Of a stretch of DNA of 64,000 bases, positions 54,131 to 64,000 are shown piece by piece (the stretch's first letter is position 1; each line of letters begins with the position of its first letter). This stretch comes from Bacillota bacterium (GTDB lineage: Bacteria > Bacillota > Sulfobacillia > Sulfobacillales > Sulfobacillaceae). The translations under genes and the position numbers were made by a program. The notes under the pieces were generated by a model, which was not told where the DNA came from, searched no databases, and saw nothing but the letters and a program-made list of their open reading frames with translations. Where the stretch lies: positions 62,001 to 126,000 of the forward strand of contig JAJZAN010000001.1 in assembly GCA_021799435.1 (NCBI GenBank). The letters run 5' to 3'.

Positions 54131-55251
54131 CGCATGTAAATAGGGTTGGCATAAATCCAGACCTCGCGCCCGGGGCCGCGTCGGACGACCGTCCGCCACA
54201 CTCCAGGCGCTGCGATAGGCACATCCAGCAAGGTGCCCTGCTCGCGATGCACGATAGACCCGTTATGGACCACGTCCCAGTCGACTGGAACCGGAGAGAG
54301 CCCCCTCAAACGCCAGCCCTCTGCATAATCGACCTCGGCGCCCATGGGGACGGGAGAGAGTCTGGGATGCTCTGCCCATTGCCGAAATCCCAACTCCTCA
54401 CCCAGCGAAGGTTTGACCACGGAAGCCCGGCCCAAGCGCAGCGCTTCCAGCAACATTGCTTCAGCTGCCCGCCAATTGCCATCCAGCGGCTCATCCGTGT
54501 ACACGTGGGTGCGGATCGCGCGAAATGACGCGCGATACGGAAATATCGTCAATCGGAAGGGCCACACGCCAACATGCTGAGCATGCGCATCGACTCCGCC
54601 GATCCCCACGACGCGCCGATCTTGCCCCAACCTGTCCCATGCCGCCAACGTGGCTGAGTGCGCCTCCGGCCACCCCTTAAAGGGACGGAGGGCAGCGCAG
54701 ATGCCCTGAGGAATGCTCTGGATCTGCCGCCCCCAGTCCGACACGTGATTCCAAATCTCGAGCCCTGTGAAGCCGTCCACATCCCGATCAGACCAACCGT
54801 ACGAAGGCAATCGGGCCGTCGGGTTGCCCGGATCGTCGGGATGGGCAATGAACCCCAGCCCGCCCGCACTTCGAACCTGGTCAATCACGGTCTGTAGAGG
54901 CTGATCCGAACCAATCAGCGGAATATCTCCGAGGGCTAGATAGTGGTTGGTGGGCGGCGTAATTTCAGTCCCAACCAAAAACAGTACATGGCCGTAATAC
55001 CCTGGGCCGGGGCTTTCAGCCGCGCGGCGGGTATCATGATCGGTCAGCCACAAGACGTCGACACCCGCCCGCTGAGCGTCCACAATAATGGTGTCGGGTG
55101 GCTCGCTGCCGTCGGAGTACTGCGAGTGCACATGCAGTGCCACGCGGTACTCGTACAGCCCCAGCGGGTCAAGCACCGGACGACAAGTCCCCGTGTGGCG
55201 GCATAAACCGCCCTTCGGCACTGACCAGCACGTCGCCGGCGGCGTTTTCAA
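54127..55251 (-). CDS. PHP-domain phosphoesterase
   Basis: RVALHVHSQYSDGSEPPDTII...WLTDHDT; VGTEITP. Confidence 0.85.
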   Translation of the reverse strand: MKTPPATCWSVPKGGLCRHTGTCRPVLDPLGLYEYRVALHVHSQYSDGSEPPDTIIVDAQRAGVDVLWLTDHDTRRAAESPGPGYYGHVLFLVGTEITPPTNHYLALGDIPLIGSDQPLQTVIDQVRSAGGLGFIAHPDDPGNPTARLPSYGWSDRDVDGFTGLEIWNHVSDWGRQIQSIPQGICAALRPFKGWPEAHSATLAAWDRLGQDRRVVGIGGVDAHAQHVGVWPFRLTIFPYRASFRAIRTHVYTDEPLDGNWRAAEAMLLEALRLGRASVVKPSLGEELGFRQWAEHPRLSPVPMGAEVDYAEGWRLRGLSPVPVDWDVVHNGSIVHREQGTLLDVPIAAPGVWRTVVRRGPGREVWIYANPIYMR

Positions 55252-55588
55252 TGACAGCTTCGGCCACCATCAATCGCCGCCGGTAGCGCACCATTCGGCC
55301 GCGCACTATAAGCAGCTCGCCAATTTTCACGGGAGCCAAATAGCGAACCTTCAATTCTGCGGTCACGGGAAACTCGTTGTCCTGCTGATGGATGACATGC
55401 CACATCGCGTCGTCAACAATTCCCGCCAAAACACCCCCATGCACCACGCCCCGGAACCCTTGATATGGCGGCTCAATGACCGCCTCGGCGCGCACTTCCT
55501 GGGCATCGCCGGAAAAGGCCATGTGCAGCCCCGGAACATCCGAACCGCACACAAAGCAGACGTTGTCGTCCCACGTAAAACTGGCCAT
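55169..55588 (-). CDS. PaaI-type hotdog thioesterase
   Basis: CFVCGSDVPGLHM; GFRGVVHGGVLAGIVDDAM. Confidence 0.88.
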   Translation of the reverse strand: MASFTWDDNVCFVCGSDVPGLHMAFSGDAQEVRAEAVIEPPYQGFRGVVHGGVLAGIVDDAMWHVIHQQDNEFPVTAELKVRYLAPVKIGELLIVRGRMVRYRRRLMVAEAVIENAAGDVLVSAEGRFMPPHGDLSSGA

Positions 55589-55590
55589 GC

Positions 55591-56877
55591 CTATCCCTCC
55601 ATCAACCGCTGAGCGCGCTCCCGGGCTTCCTGGATCACCGCCGCCTCATCGAAGGTGGTGATGATGCCCTCTTGTAAGACCATCCGTCCCCCAATCACGG
55701 TGTACCGAACGTCTGCCCCTTGAGCGGAATACACCAAGTTCGCCACAACGTCCCATTCCGGCGTCATGTGGGCGCGGCTCCCATCCACGACAATCAGGTC
55801 GGCCGGCGCTCCCGGCGCCAACACGCCTCCCGGGTGTCCCAGAACGGCCGCCGTGCCTCGCGTGGCTGCCCACAGCGCATCATAGGCGCGAAACGCCTCC
55901 GGCTTGGATTCCCGCACCTTTTGCATCCAAGCCATGGCCTTCAACTCTAAGAACATGTCCAGCGTATTGGTGGACGTGGGCCCATCGCTTCCCAGCCCCA
56001 CAGTAACACCAGCGTCCCGCAGCATCTGGTAGGGCAAAATGCCATTCCCCAGCTTGGCGTTGCTGACCGGACAGGTAATCACCCCGCCCGTCAAGCCCTC
56101 CAAGTAGCGCAGGTCCGAATCTTCGATGAAGACACCGTGGGCAATCAGAGTGCGAGACGAGAACACACCGGCATCGTATGCCAGTTGAATGGGTGTCTTC
56201 TGATAACGGTCCCGCATCTGCTGCATCTCGTCCTGAGACTCACTCAAATGGATGTGGATCCCCAAGTTCTCCTGGCGGGCCCTTTGTGCGACACGCTCCA
56301 GGTACTCGGGAGGACACGTATAGGGGGCATGGGGTCCCAACATGGGAACCACGCGTCCCTCCGCCCGAGACATCCAACGACGTCCCAATTCGATGCCCTC
56401 TTCCAGCTTTTCGAATCCGGGATCCTCGGAAGCCACCAGTCCGCGGCTAATCCAAGCCCGCATGCCGGCCTTTTCGACAGCCTCTGCGGAACGGTCCACG
56501 GCGAAGTACATGTCGGCATAACCCACCGTGCCTGACCGAATCATTTCCGCCAAGGCCAAGTAGGTGCCGATCGCAATGTCATCCGGAGTCATGCGGCTCT
56601 CGACCGGCCACACATATTGCGTCAACCATTCGAAGAACGGGCTGTCATCGGCCAATCCCCGCATCATGGTCATGGCAGCATGATTGTGACCATTCAAAAG
56701 CCCCGGCAGGACGATGCCGTCGGGAATGCGAATCTCCTGCTCCACCGGCTCGGTGTGCCCTTCTGGCGAACCCACATAGAGAATGCCGGTCAAATCATAG
56801 ACCACGACACCTGGACGAAAAATATGTTCGGCATCGTCCATGGTCACGACTGACCCCGCGTAAATTTTTGTGGCCAC
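55591..56877 (-). CDS. mtaD: 5-methylthioadenosine/S-adenosylhomocysteine deaminase-type amidohydrolase
   Basis: LPGLLNGHNHAAMTMMRG; HIHLSESQDEMQ; LGSDGPTSTNTLDMF. Confidence 0.88.
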   Translation of the reverse strand: MATKIYAGSVVTMDDAEHIFRPGVVVYDLTGILYVGSPEGHTEPVEQEIRIPDGIVLPGLLNGHNHAAMTMMRGLADDSPFFEWLTQYVWPVESRMTPDDIAIGTYLALAEMIRSGTVGYADMYFAVDRSAEAVEKAGMRAWISRGLVASEDPGFEKLEEGIELGRRWMSRAEGRVVPMLGPHAPYTCPPEYLERVAQRARQENLGIHIHLSESQDEMQQMRDRYQKTPIQLAYDAGVFSSRTLIAHGVFIEDSDLRYLEGLTGGVITCPVSNAKLGNGILPYQMLRDAGVTVGLGSDGPTSTNTLDMFLELKAMAWMQKVRESKPEAFRAYDALWAATRGTAAVLGHPGGVLAPGAPADLIVVDGSRAHMTPEWDVVANLVYSAQGADVRYTVIGGRMVLQEGIITTFDEAAVIQEARERAQRLMEG

Positions 56878-56906
56878 GCTTCCCCTCCTCCCGGTTTCCC
56901 CAATCC

Positions 56907-58142
56907 TTAGCTGTGTTCCATGTACGCGCGCTGCTCGTCACTCAGATGGTCAATCGCGAGTCCCAACGCCTTGAGTCGAATTTCTGCCACCCACTGGTCG
57001 ACTTCCTGCGGCACCGGATACACACCAGCGTCGGGACGGCTCGTCAACAGATGCTCCAAGGACAACGCCTGCAAGGCGAAGGTCATGTCCATGATTTCCG
57101 CCGGATGTCCATCGCCGGCGGCCAAGTTGACCAGGCGGCCCTCCGCCAAAAGCCACAACACGCGGCCATCATTCATTTGGTATCCCACCACATCCGGCGT
57201 CCGACCAGGGAGGATCCGAACCGCCCCTTGCCGCAGCGCTCGGACATCGACCTCCACATCAAAGTGGCCGGCATTGGCCAGAATCGCGCCATCCTTCATC
57301 ACCTGAAAGTGCTGGGATCGAATGACACCGTAATTCCCTGTCACCGTCACGAAATAATCGCCCAGTCGAGCGGCCTCGTCCATGGGCAGGACCTGATGGC
57401 CGTCCATAAGCGCCTCGTTAGCGCGCACGGGGTTCACCTCGGTGACGACGACCCGCGCGCCCAATCCCCGCGCCCTCTCCGCGACACCTTTGCCACACCC
57501 GCCATAGCCTGCAACCACGGCGGTCTTCCCTGCCACCACCAAATTGGTCGAGCGCATGATGCCGTCCCAAGTCGACTGTCCTGTTCCATACCGGTTGTCA
57601 AACAAATGCTTCATGTCGGCATCGTTGACCAATATCATGGGATAGTTCAGCTTTCCCTGCCGAGCCAGCGCCCGCAGCCGCGTCACGCCCGTGGTGGTCT
57701 CTTCTGCGCCTCCAATGATGTGTTGAGCGAGATTGGCACGGGATCCGTGCAGCCGCTCGGTAAGTTCCCCGCCGTCATCGATGATCAGAGTTGGTTCAAG
57801 ATCCAGGACCCGGTGATGCATTTGGTCAAATTCATCCGCACTCGCCCCACGAATCGCGTGAACCTCCACGCCACGCTCGGCCAGGGCTGCGGCCACATCG
57901 TCCTGAGCGGTTAAGGGGTTGGAGCTGGTGATGGCGACTTGGGCGCCGCCCTGATGGAGAACCTCTGCCAGAACCGCTGTTTTGGCTTCCAAATGGAGCG
58001 AAATGGCGATACGTTGTCCGGCCAGAGGTTGGTCGTGTCGATAGCGGGCGCGAATCTCGCCCAAAACCGGCATGTGTGCCGTAACCCAGTCCATTTTGGC
58101 ATGGCCGCTCGAGGCCAACTGGGGGTTTTTCAGCGTGTGCAT
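56907..58142 (-). CDS. ahcY: Adenosylhomocysteinase
   Basis: ISLHLEAKTAVLAEVL; NDADMKHLFDNRYGTGQSTWDGIMR; VAGYGGCGKGVAERARGLG. Confidence 0.95.
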   Translation of the reverse strand: MHTLKNPQLASSGHAKMDWVTAHMPVLGEIRARYRHDQPLAGQRIAISLHLEAKTAVLAEVLHQGGAQVAITSSNPLTAQDDVAAALAERGVEVHAIRGASADEFDQMHHRVLDLEPTLIIDDGGELTERLHGSRANLAQHIIGGAEETTTGVTRLRALARQGKLNYPMILVNDADMKHLFDNRYGTGQSTWDGIMRSTNLVVAGKTAVVAGYGGCGKGVAERARGLGARVVVTEVNPVRANEALMDGHQVLPMDEAARLGDYFVTVTGNYGVIRSQHFQVMKDGAILANAGHFDVEVDVRALRQGAVRILPGRTPDVVGYQMNDGRVLWLLAEGRLVNLAAGDGHPAEIMDMTFALQALSLEHLLTSRPDAGVYPVPQEVDQWVAEIRLKALGLAIDHLSDEQRAYMEHS

Positions 58143-58164
58143 CGGTGTTTCCTCCACTCCTGTC

Positions 58165-58962
58165 CTAGTGATCCGCGAGGGGACCCTCAGCCGGTGGGCA
58201 CGAGCAATGATAAGCATGGCCCAACCCGTTCAGTCCCGCCAGCATCACGTCTCGCAATCGACTGACGTGCTGCCCCATGACGTCCAGCACTTCCTGATGG
58301 GTGAGCGCGGTCTTGGAAATGCCCGCCGCATAGTTGGTCACCAGCGCGATGCTCGTGTAGCACAAACCCAACTCCCGCGCCAACACCACTTCCGGCACTC
58401 CGGTCATGCCCACCAAATCGCCGCCCAACATGCGAAAGGCTCGAATCTCCGCCGGAGTCTCGAAACGCGGCCCTTCCGTGGTCACGTACACGCCCCCCAT
58501 CACCAGGGGAACTCCTACAGCCTCACCGGCCTCCAGCAGCCGCTGCCGGCTTTCCGGACAATAGGGCTCCGTCACATCAGTGTGCACAACCCCTTCGGGA
58601 CCACCATCGTAGAACGTCACGGGCCGATTTTTGGTGAAATCCAAAAACTGGTCCACTAATACCATACTACCGGGCGCCATGGCGACATTCAACGAACCCA
58701 CCGCAGCCGTGGCCACCACCCGCTGCACCTCGAGCGACTTCAAGGCCCACAAATTAGCGCGATAGTTTACACGGTGAGGAGGGACCGAGTGCCCTGATCC
58801 GTGGCGATTCATAAATACTACGGCCTGTTCTGCCCCCGTCGCGAGAACACCCTCAACGACCGCGGCCGGCCCGTAGGGCGTCTCCACGGTCCGCTCCTGC
58901 GCCCCTCGCAGCCACGTGGGATCATAGACGCCCGTACCGCCAATCACTCCGACTTTCACCAT
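58165..58962 (-). CDS. mtnP: S-methyl-5'-thioadenosine phosphorylase
   Basis: VGVIGGTGVYD; FMNRHGSGHSVPPHRVNYRANLWALK; EGPRFETPAEIRAFR. Confidence 0.95.
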   Translation of the reverse strand: MVKVGVIGGTGVYDPTWLRGAQERTVETPYGPAAVVEGVLATGAEQAVVFMNRHGSGHSVPPHRVNYRANLWALKSLEVQRVVATAAVGSLNVAMAPGSMVLVDQFLDFTKNRPVTFYDGGPEGVVHTDVTEPYCPESRQRLLEAGEAVGVPLVMGGVYVTTEGPRFETPAEIRAFRMLGGDLVGMTGVPEVVLARELGLCYTSIALVTNYAAGISKTALTHQEVLDVMGQHVSRLRDVMLAGLNGLGHAYHCSCPPAEGPLADH

Positions 58963-58978
58963 AGCCTGCCCACCCTCT

Positions 58979-59782
58979 CTAATCGTTTTTCGCTTCGCCC
59001 CGCGTCAACCGGATTAATAAGACCTCTGGTCTAGAGCCGAACCGGACTGGCAACTCCGAGGTCCCCAATCCCCGTGAGGTAATTAGCACCGGATGTCCCG
59101 GCTTCTCCAGCCGTCCCGCCACATAACGCCCGGGCAGGTGATTGTGACGCAAGGGCGCCCCAAAACCCGGAATCACCACCTGTCCTCCATGAGTGTGGCC
59201 AGATAAGATCAAAGACACCCGTTCGACCCCCGGAAGCTGCCAAGCGTCCGGACGATGTGCCAGCAGAATGGCTGGACCCGACTGCTGATCGAGTTCGTGA
59301 CGTACCTTGTCCCAGTCTGGCTTTCCCTTCACAAAGTCAGGCAGCCCCGCAATCCACAGCCGCTCGCCATTTCGCTCAATCACCCGCACCTCATTGTCAA
59401 TCCGGGATTCGCCGGGTTGCCACGGCTCCACGGCGAGGACGCCGTTTCGATAATCATGGTTCCCTGATATGTAATAGACCCCGTCCGGTGCGGAAAGCTG
59501 ACTCAGACACCGTGCCAACCGACTCCTGCCGCGAGTGGGCGAATAGAGGTCGCCCGTGACCGCGATCATGTCCGTTTGGGTTAACCAACGCAAAAACGGC
59601 GCCCAGGAAAAAACCCCCACCCGTCCATGAATATCTGACAGGTGGAGGATCCGAAACCCTTCGAATGACGCCGTCAACTCGGGAACCACCACCGTATGTT
59701 CGCTGGCCTGGATCCAATGTGGTTCCCACAGCGCATACAGCAGAAGCCCCAGCAGAACGGCACCGACAATCACGTACGTCAT
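58979..59782 (-). CDS. Metallophosphoesterase (YkuE/YaeI-like)
   Basis: ILHLSDIHGRVG; VTGDLYSPT; GNHDYRNG; LSGHTHGGQV. Confidence 0.92.
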   Translation of the reverse strand: MTYVIVGAVLLGLLLYALWEPHWIQASEHTVVVPELTASFEGFRILHLSDIHGRVGVFSWAPFLRWLTQTDMIAVTGDLYSPTRGRSRLARCLSQLSAPDGVYYISGNHDYRNGVLAVEPWQPGESRIDNEVRVIERNGERLWIAGLPDFVKGKPDWDKVRHELDQQSGPAILLAHRPDAWQLPGVERVSLILSGHTHGGQVVIPGFGAPLRHNHLPGRYVAGRLEKPGHPVLITSRGLGTSELPVRFGSRPEVLLIRLTRGEAKND

Positions 59783-59785
59783 CGG

Positions 59786-60199
59786 CTAGACAAGTTCCTC
59801 CGCACGGAAATAGAGATGAATCTCGCGTTCCGCAGATTCGGGACTGTCCGAACCGTGTACGATATTCTCTGTGATCTCAATCGCGAAGTCACCGCGAATG
59901 GTGCCGGGAGCGGCCTTTGCCGGGTCTGTGGCACCCATTAGAGTCCGAGCCACCGAAACCGCTTCGCGACCCTCAAACACCATCGGAACGGCAGGGCCCG
60001 AGGTGATAAACGAAATCAGTTCGCCGTAGAACGGCTTTTCCCGATGCTCGGCGTAATGCTGGGCCGCGAGTTCGGGAGTGACCTGAATCAACTTCATGGC
60101 TTTCAACCGCAAACCCTTTTGCTCAAACCGGCGGACGACTTCGCCAACTAACCCGCGGCGAACGCCGTCCGGTTTGACCATGACGAATGTCAGAGCCAA
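59786..60199 (-). CDS. ndk: Nucleoside diphosphate kinase
   Basis: [42 protein letters not shown]. Confidence 0.97.
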   Translation of the reverse strand: MALTFVMVKPDGVRRGLVGEVVRRFEQKGLRLKAMKLIQVTPELAAQHYAEHREKPFYGELISFITSGPAVPMVFEGREAVSVARTLMGATDPAKAAPGTIRGDFAIEITENIVHGSDSPESAEREIHLYFRAEELV

Positions 60200-60218
60200 C
60201 TCGCATCCTCCTGTCGTT

Positions 60219-60596
60219 TCAAACCGCCGCCCGTTGGCTGGAATTCTCCACTAATACGCCTCGAAGCGTCTCCGAAGCGGAAAAATTTTGCGCGCGGAAT
60301 TGTTCGACAATATAGTTGCAGGCATCCCAGGGGTTGACCGAATCACCGCACGTAAAAACATCCACGGCGGCGTATCCGTGCTCCGGCCACGTATGGACCG
60401 CTAAATGCGACTCCGAAATGACCACCACACCGCTTACGCCTTGAGGGCTAAACTTGTGGAAAGCCACTTCGCGCACTTCTGCACCCGCTTTAAGTGCGGC
60501 ACTCACCATAATTTGTTCTACAGCTGCGTGATCGTTTAGAATCTCGCTGTCGCAACCGTGAACTTCTGCCAAAATGTGTCGACCCAATGCGTTCAT
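60219..60596 (-). CDS. speD: S-adenosylmethionine decarboxylase proenzyme
   Basis: [41 protein letters not shown]. Confidence 0.95.
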   Translation of the reverse strand: MNALGRHILAEVHGCDSEILNDHAAVEQIMVSAALKAGAEVREVAFHKFSPQGVSGVVVISESHLAVHTWPEHGYAAVDVFTCGDSVNPWDACNYIVEQFRAQNFSASETLRGVLVENSSQRAAV

Positions 60597-60663
60597 CGCA
60601 TTCCCAACCCCCTTTGAAGGAATTGAGCACGTCCTTCAGATACCTGTCCGACGGCCATGGACT

Positions 60664-60691
60664 ATTGTATCAAATAACCCCCACCTGTCAA
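60664..60691 (-). promoter_or_regulatory. SigA-type promoter for speD
   Basis: Minus strand TTGACA-N16-TACAAT, AT-rich region with TGCATAAAT repeats upstream of -35. Confidence 0.75.
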
Positions 60692-60754
60692 CAAATTTAT
60701 GCATTTATGCAGGAAATGGGTTAAAAAACCGTGACTTCTCCCCGTCAATCTCGG

Positions 60755-61504
60755 TCAATCTCCGTTTTTTATCAAATTGCTCAGCTTCCCGACGCCCTGA
60801 ACGGTGACTTCCACCGTATCGCCACTCTCTACGGGGCCCACGCCGGCGGGCGTGCCGGTAAAGATCAGGTCCCCAGGATAGAGTGTCATGAACCGGGATG
60901 CTTCCATAATTAGGCGGTCGCAAGGAAAAATCATGGCGTCCGTTGATGCGTCCTGTCGGACCAAGCCGTTGACGGTCGTCGTGACCTGCCGTCCCTCCGG
61001 ATGCTGATCCAGCACCACCCAGGGACCAACTGGCGCAAAGCCGTCAAACCCTTTGGAACGCGTCCACTGGCCATCCCGAGACTGCAATTGGCGGGCCGTG
61101 ATGTCGTTGCCGACCGTCAAACCCATTACCGCGTCCACCGCCTCCCGGCTGGATGTGACATTGCGGACGGTTTTGCCTATGACCAGCACCAATTCTCCTT
61201 CGTAGTCAATCCTTCCCGCCCACGAAGGAGCCGTTACCACCGCTTCATGCGCGGTTAATGCTCCCCATTGCTTCAAGAAAAACAACGGTTCAGCGGGCAC
61301 ATCGTTGCCCAGTTCGGCGGCATGGCCGCGATAATTTCGTCCCACACAGAGAATAGTCCGGGGAAGAATCGGGGGAAGCCATGTCACGTCCTTCACCGCC
61401 GCTTGAGCGACCACAGTCGCTCTTTTCGACCACCAGTCGCCATCCAGCAAACCGAGACGCTCGCCTTCGATAACCGCCGACCAATCGCGGCCCTGAAAGC
61501 GCAC
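60755..61504 (-). CDS. Fumarylacetoacetate hydrolase-family protein
   Basis: CVGRNYRGHAAELG; DYEGELVLVIGK; GTPAGVGPVESGDTVEV. Confidence 0.92.
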   Translation of the reverse strand: MRFQGRDWSAVIEGERLGLLDGDWWSKRATVVAQAAVKDVTWLPPILPRTILCVGRNYRGHAAELGNDVPAEPLFFLKQWGALTAHEAVVTAPSWAGRIDYEGELVLVIGKTVRNVTSSREAVDAVMGLTVGNDITARQLQSRDGQWTRSKGFDGFAPVGPWVVLDQHPEGRQVTTTVNGLVRQDASTDAMIFPCDRLIMEASRFMTLYPGDLIFTGTPAGVGPVESGDTVEVTVQGVGKLSNLIKNGD

Positions 61505-61538
61505 TCAACCGTAACAGGGTGCCATGTTGTGCCCTCCT

Positions 61539-61979
61539 CTATTCGGCCCCTTGAGCCAGAGTCTTGATCGCCGACACCATGCTGCGGGCATTGTCGCGAA
61601 TCGCGATTTTGGCCACCGGGTTCAGCAGTGCCGAGAGCATCGGCATGCCAAACTCAAACTCCGTGACCAACATCACTTCAGTCCCGTTATCGAGCGCCTT
61701 TAACTGCCAATAGCCCCGGAAGACTTTGAGGTCCCCTTCCGTTTGGTCGTATGTAATGCGGTATTCATCCGGGTGAAAAATGTCCTTTTCCACCCATCGA
61801 AACTTTGCGCCTTGCAGGCGGGCCACCCATTCCGACACCGTGTAGCCATCGCCCCGTTCACGAATGGTGATGGACTCAATACTCTTCATGAACTTTGGAA
61901 AGGCGGCCATGTCAGACAGGATTTCATAAACTGAATCAATGGGCGCTTCCACAACTTGCGTTACGTCGACTTCCGGCAT
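61539..61979 (-). CDS. SRPBCC/polyketide cyclase-like protein
   Basis: VTQVVEAPIDSVYEILSDMAAFPKFMKSIESI. Confidence 0.85.
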   Translation of the reverse strand: MPEVDVTQVVEAPIDSVYEILSDMAAFPKFMKSIESITIRERGDGYTVSEWVARLQGAKFRWVEKDIFHPDEYRITYDQTEGDLKVFRGYWQLKALDNGTEVMLVTEFEFGMPMLSALLNPVAKIAIRDNARSMVSAIKTLAQGAE

Positions 61980-61994
61980 GCTGTCAGTTCCTCC

Positions 61995-63233
61995 TTAGAC
62001 CAAGTCCTCTTTTATCGTTTCCACCACGTCGAGAGCCTCCTGAAGGCGACCCAGCGCGTCCTGCAACTGGCTTAGCTCAATAACCAACGGCGGAATCAAG
62101 CGAATGACCCGTTCGTTGTTCAAGGTGTATACCGCCAGCATCCGGCGCTGGAAGAGCTCTGACATCACCATTCCGCCGATGCCGGGGGCCGCGAACTCCA
62201 GTCCAATCATCAGACCCTTGCCCCGGACTTCGCGGATGAGCTCCGGATGCATGACCCGCAATTCCTGGAGCTGCGGCATGAGCCAGGCGCCCAGTTCGGC
62301 CGCCCGCTGCGGCAACTTTTCCTCGATCGTGACATTTAGAGCCTCCAGCGCCACTCGACAAGCTAAAGGGTTGCCTCCAAACGTCGACGTGTGAATGAGC
62401 GGACTGCTGTCAAAAAGCGCCCACGCATTGGGTCGCCCAACGACCGCGCCAATGGGCATGACCCCGCCGCCCAGCGCTTTAGCCAAACAGAGCAAATCGG
62501 GCACTACGCCGCTGTGCTCGATCGCGAACAAACGTCCTGTATGACCCATGCCGGTTTGCACTTCGTCGGCGATCATGAGCGCCCCGTACTCATCGCAGAG
62601 CCCCCGAATTCCCGGCAAGTAATCGTCCGGGGGTACAATAACGCCACCCTCACCTTGAATGGGTTCCACAATCACGGCCGCCACCCGGTCCGACATCACC
62701 GCCCGCAGCGCCTCCAGATTCCCGTAAGGAACGCGAATGACGTCCGGAACGAGAGGTTTAAACGGGGTCTGGTAGAGATCTCGGCCAGACACCGACAGTG
62801 ACCCGTAAGTCTTGCCGTGAAATGCCCCTTCGGTAGAAATGATGGTGGGCCGTCCGGTGGATCCGCGAGCAAATTTCAAGGCTGCCTCTACCGCCTCAGT
62901 ACCGGAATTGCAAAAGAAACTGTACGTTAAGTCGCCTGGGGTGACAGTAGCCAGCCGTTCTGCCAGTTCGACCTGTCGGGGGCTGACCAGCACCCGCGAC
63001 GACAAGGGCATTAAATCTAACTGCTCGTGCGCCGCCTTGACGATGCGCGGATGGCGGTATCCTTGCACAAAGACTCCATAACCGCCGGCCAGATCCAAGT
63101 ATTCACTGCCATCCTGGTCCACCACCACCGCTCCAGACGCCGTGTGCTCAGCATGGTCAAGACCCATGAAGCGGTATGTTCGACCCAAGCTGGGATTCAT
63201 GTACGCTTCAAAACCGCCCAAAATGTCATCCAT
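61995..63233 (-). CDS. Class III aminotransferase (putrescine/ornithine aminotransferase-like)
   Basis: FFCNSGTEAVEAALKFAR; EGAFHGKTYGSLSVSG; MIADEVQTGMGHTGRLFA; start trimmed to MDDILGGFEAYMNPS. Confidence 0.88.
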   Translation of the reverse strand: MDDILGGFEAYMNPSLGRTYRFMGLDHAEHTASGAVVVDQDGSEYLDLAGGYGVFVQGYRHPRIVKAAHEQLDLMPLSSRVLVSPRQVELAERLATVTPGDLTYSFFCNSGTEAVEAALKFARGSTGRPTIISTEGAFHGKTYGSLSVSGRDLYQTPFKPLVPDVIRVPYGNLEALRAVMSDRVAAVIVEPIQGEGGVIVPPDDYLPGIRGLCDEYGALMIADEVQTGMGHTGRLFAIEHSGVVPDLLCLAKALGGGVMPIGAVVGRPNAWALFDSSPLIHTSTFGGNPLACRVALEALNVTIEEKLPQRAAELGAWLMPQLQELRVMHPELIREVRGKGLMIGLEFAAPGIGGMVMSELFQRRMLAVYTLNNERVIRLIPPLVIELSQLQDALGRLQEALDVVETIKEDLV

Positions 63234-63316
63234 TCCTCGTGGCTCACTCCTCCAAAAGGGCGGACTCTGCCCGCCGCTTCCGATAAATACGCGACCGGCA
63301 GGAGGATTTCCTTCCG

Positions 63317-64000
63317 TTACAACCATTGCCGACGGCGGAATATCCAGTACAACACCGAGGAGATGACAACAATGATCCCAAGAATGATGAAAAATCCCCA
63401 CTCATGGTGGCTAAGGGGCAGGCGGTCAAAGTTCATGCCGTACAGCGCCGCCATCACCGATGCCGGCAGCAGAACCGTCGTCACTAAGGTCAGTGTCTTG
63501 ACGATTTCGTTCAGCCGGTTATTCACGGTGGACATGTGCAGGTCCAAGACGGAGTTAATCAGTTCGCGATACGTGTCGGCTGTGTCGAAGAGACGGATCA
63601 TGTGATCGTAGAGCTCCATATAATAGAAGGAATCGCCCTCCGCTGCGGTACTCCAATAGCGCACCAACTGGGATACTGTATCACGCATGGAGGCCAATAT
63701 GCGCCGCACATTAAGCACCTCCCGCTTCAGCCGGAAGATACGCTCCTGCATGGCATTATCACGGCGGGACCGCAGAACGTTTTGTTCCAATTGCGCCATC
63801 CGATCGTTCAGCGCGTCCAAAAACGGAAACAAAAGCCCCAGCAAATCATCGAATAGATAGTACACCAGCCGCGCGCTGGAGACGACCCAATCTCGGTTCT
63901 CACCCAATTTTTCGCGGACGCTGTGGACTACCTCCAACGGTTCGGGACTCCAGGAAACGACAGTTTGTTTGTCGGCCCACACGTAGAGCGGCACAACCTG
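63317..64000 (-). CDS. corA: CorA-type magnesium/divalent cation transporter (C-terminal part, runs off window)
   Basis: Ends with TM1-loop ALYGMNFDRLP (GMN motif) and TM2 with basic tail FRRRQWL. Confidence 0.92.
   Translation of the reverse strand, partial: QVVPLYVWADKQTVVSWSPEPLEVVHSVREKLGENRDWVVSSARLVYYLFDDLLGLLFPFLDALNDRMAQLEQNVLRSRRDNAMQERIFRLKREVLNVRRILASMRDTVSQLVRYWSTAAEGDSFYYMELYDHMIRLFDTADTYRELINSVLDLHMSTVNNRLNEIVKTLTLVTTVLLPASVMAALYGMNFDRLPLSHHEWGFFIILGIIVVISSVLYWIFRRRQWL

Noticed and set aside
60740-60775. Tandem GAGATTGAC repeat across the stop of the FAH-family gene as a regulatory or CRISPR-like repeat
   Set aside because: Only two copies of about 9 nt, partly coding; no array structure.
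1-64000. Mobile elements, CRISPR arrays, tRNA/rRNA genes, toxin-antitoxin or restriction systems
   Set aside because: Scanned ORF products and repeats; nothing supporting any of these was visible by eye. A tRNAscan/Infernal/CRISPR search would be needed to exclude them formally.

Overview
The window is 64 kb of chromosome from what looks like a GC-rich, spore-forming Firmicute. It encodes alpha/beta SASP-like proteins, has SigA-type promoters and AGGAGG ribosome-binding sites, and its gene content resembles Sulfobacillus; the genus is inference. Gene density is high, with about 65 supported CDSs, mostly on the minus strand. I saw no rRNA, tRNA, CRISPR array, transposase or prophage.

Main blocks, in order:
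- frr-pyrH-tsf-rpsB, with a structured rpsB leader
- a GH18-like lipoprotein, miaB and hflX
- a PucR-linked aminotransferase/aldehyde dehydrogenase pair, followed by a dense dehydrogenase cluster (three SDRs, a Zn-ADH, an opine/saccharopine-dehydrogenase-like protein and a class V aminotransferase)
- a DUF2089 + repeat-solenoid pair
- transport and stress genes
- an ECF sigma/RskA-like anti-sigma/ornithine cyclodeaminase operon, divergent from a protein made of three homing-endonuclease-associated repeats
- zwf and icd
- a GGDEF-EAL protein, a BNR propeller, surE and dinG
- an S-adenosylmethionine by-product salvage block (mtaD-ahcY-mtnP, ndk, speD)

Observations most worth a second look:
- six of eleven convergent gene pairs interlock their stop codons in one shared YTAR tetranucleotide
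- the standalone triple-repeat HNH_repeat protein
- an 18-residue solenoid with eight near-perfect repeats, coupled to an HTH/zinc-ribbon protein
- a GH18 homologue with Gln at the catalytic Glu position
- the uncharacterised dehydrogenase cluster, including an in-frame open frame after a TGA stop
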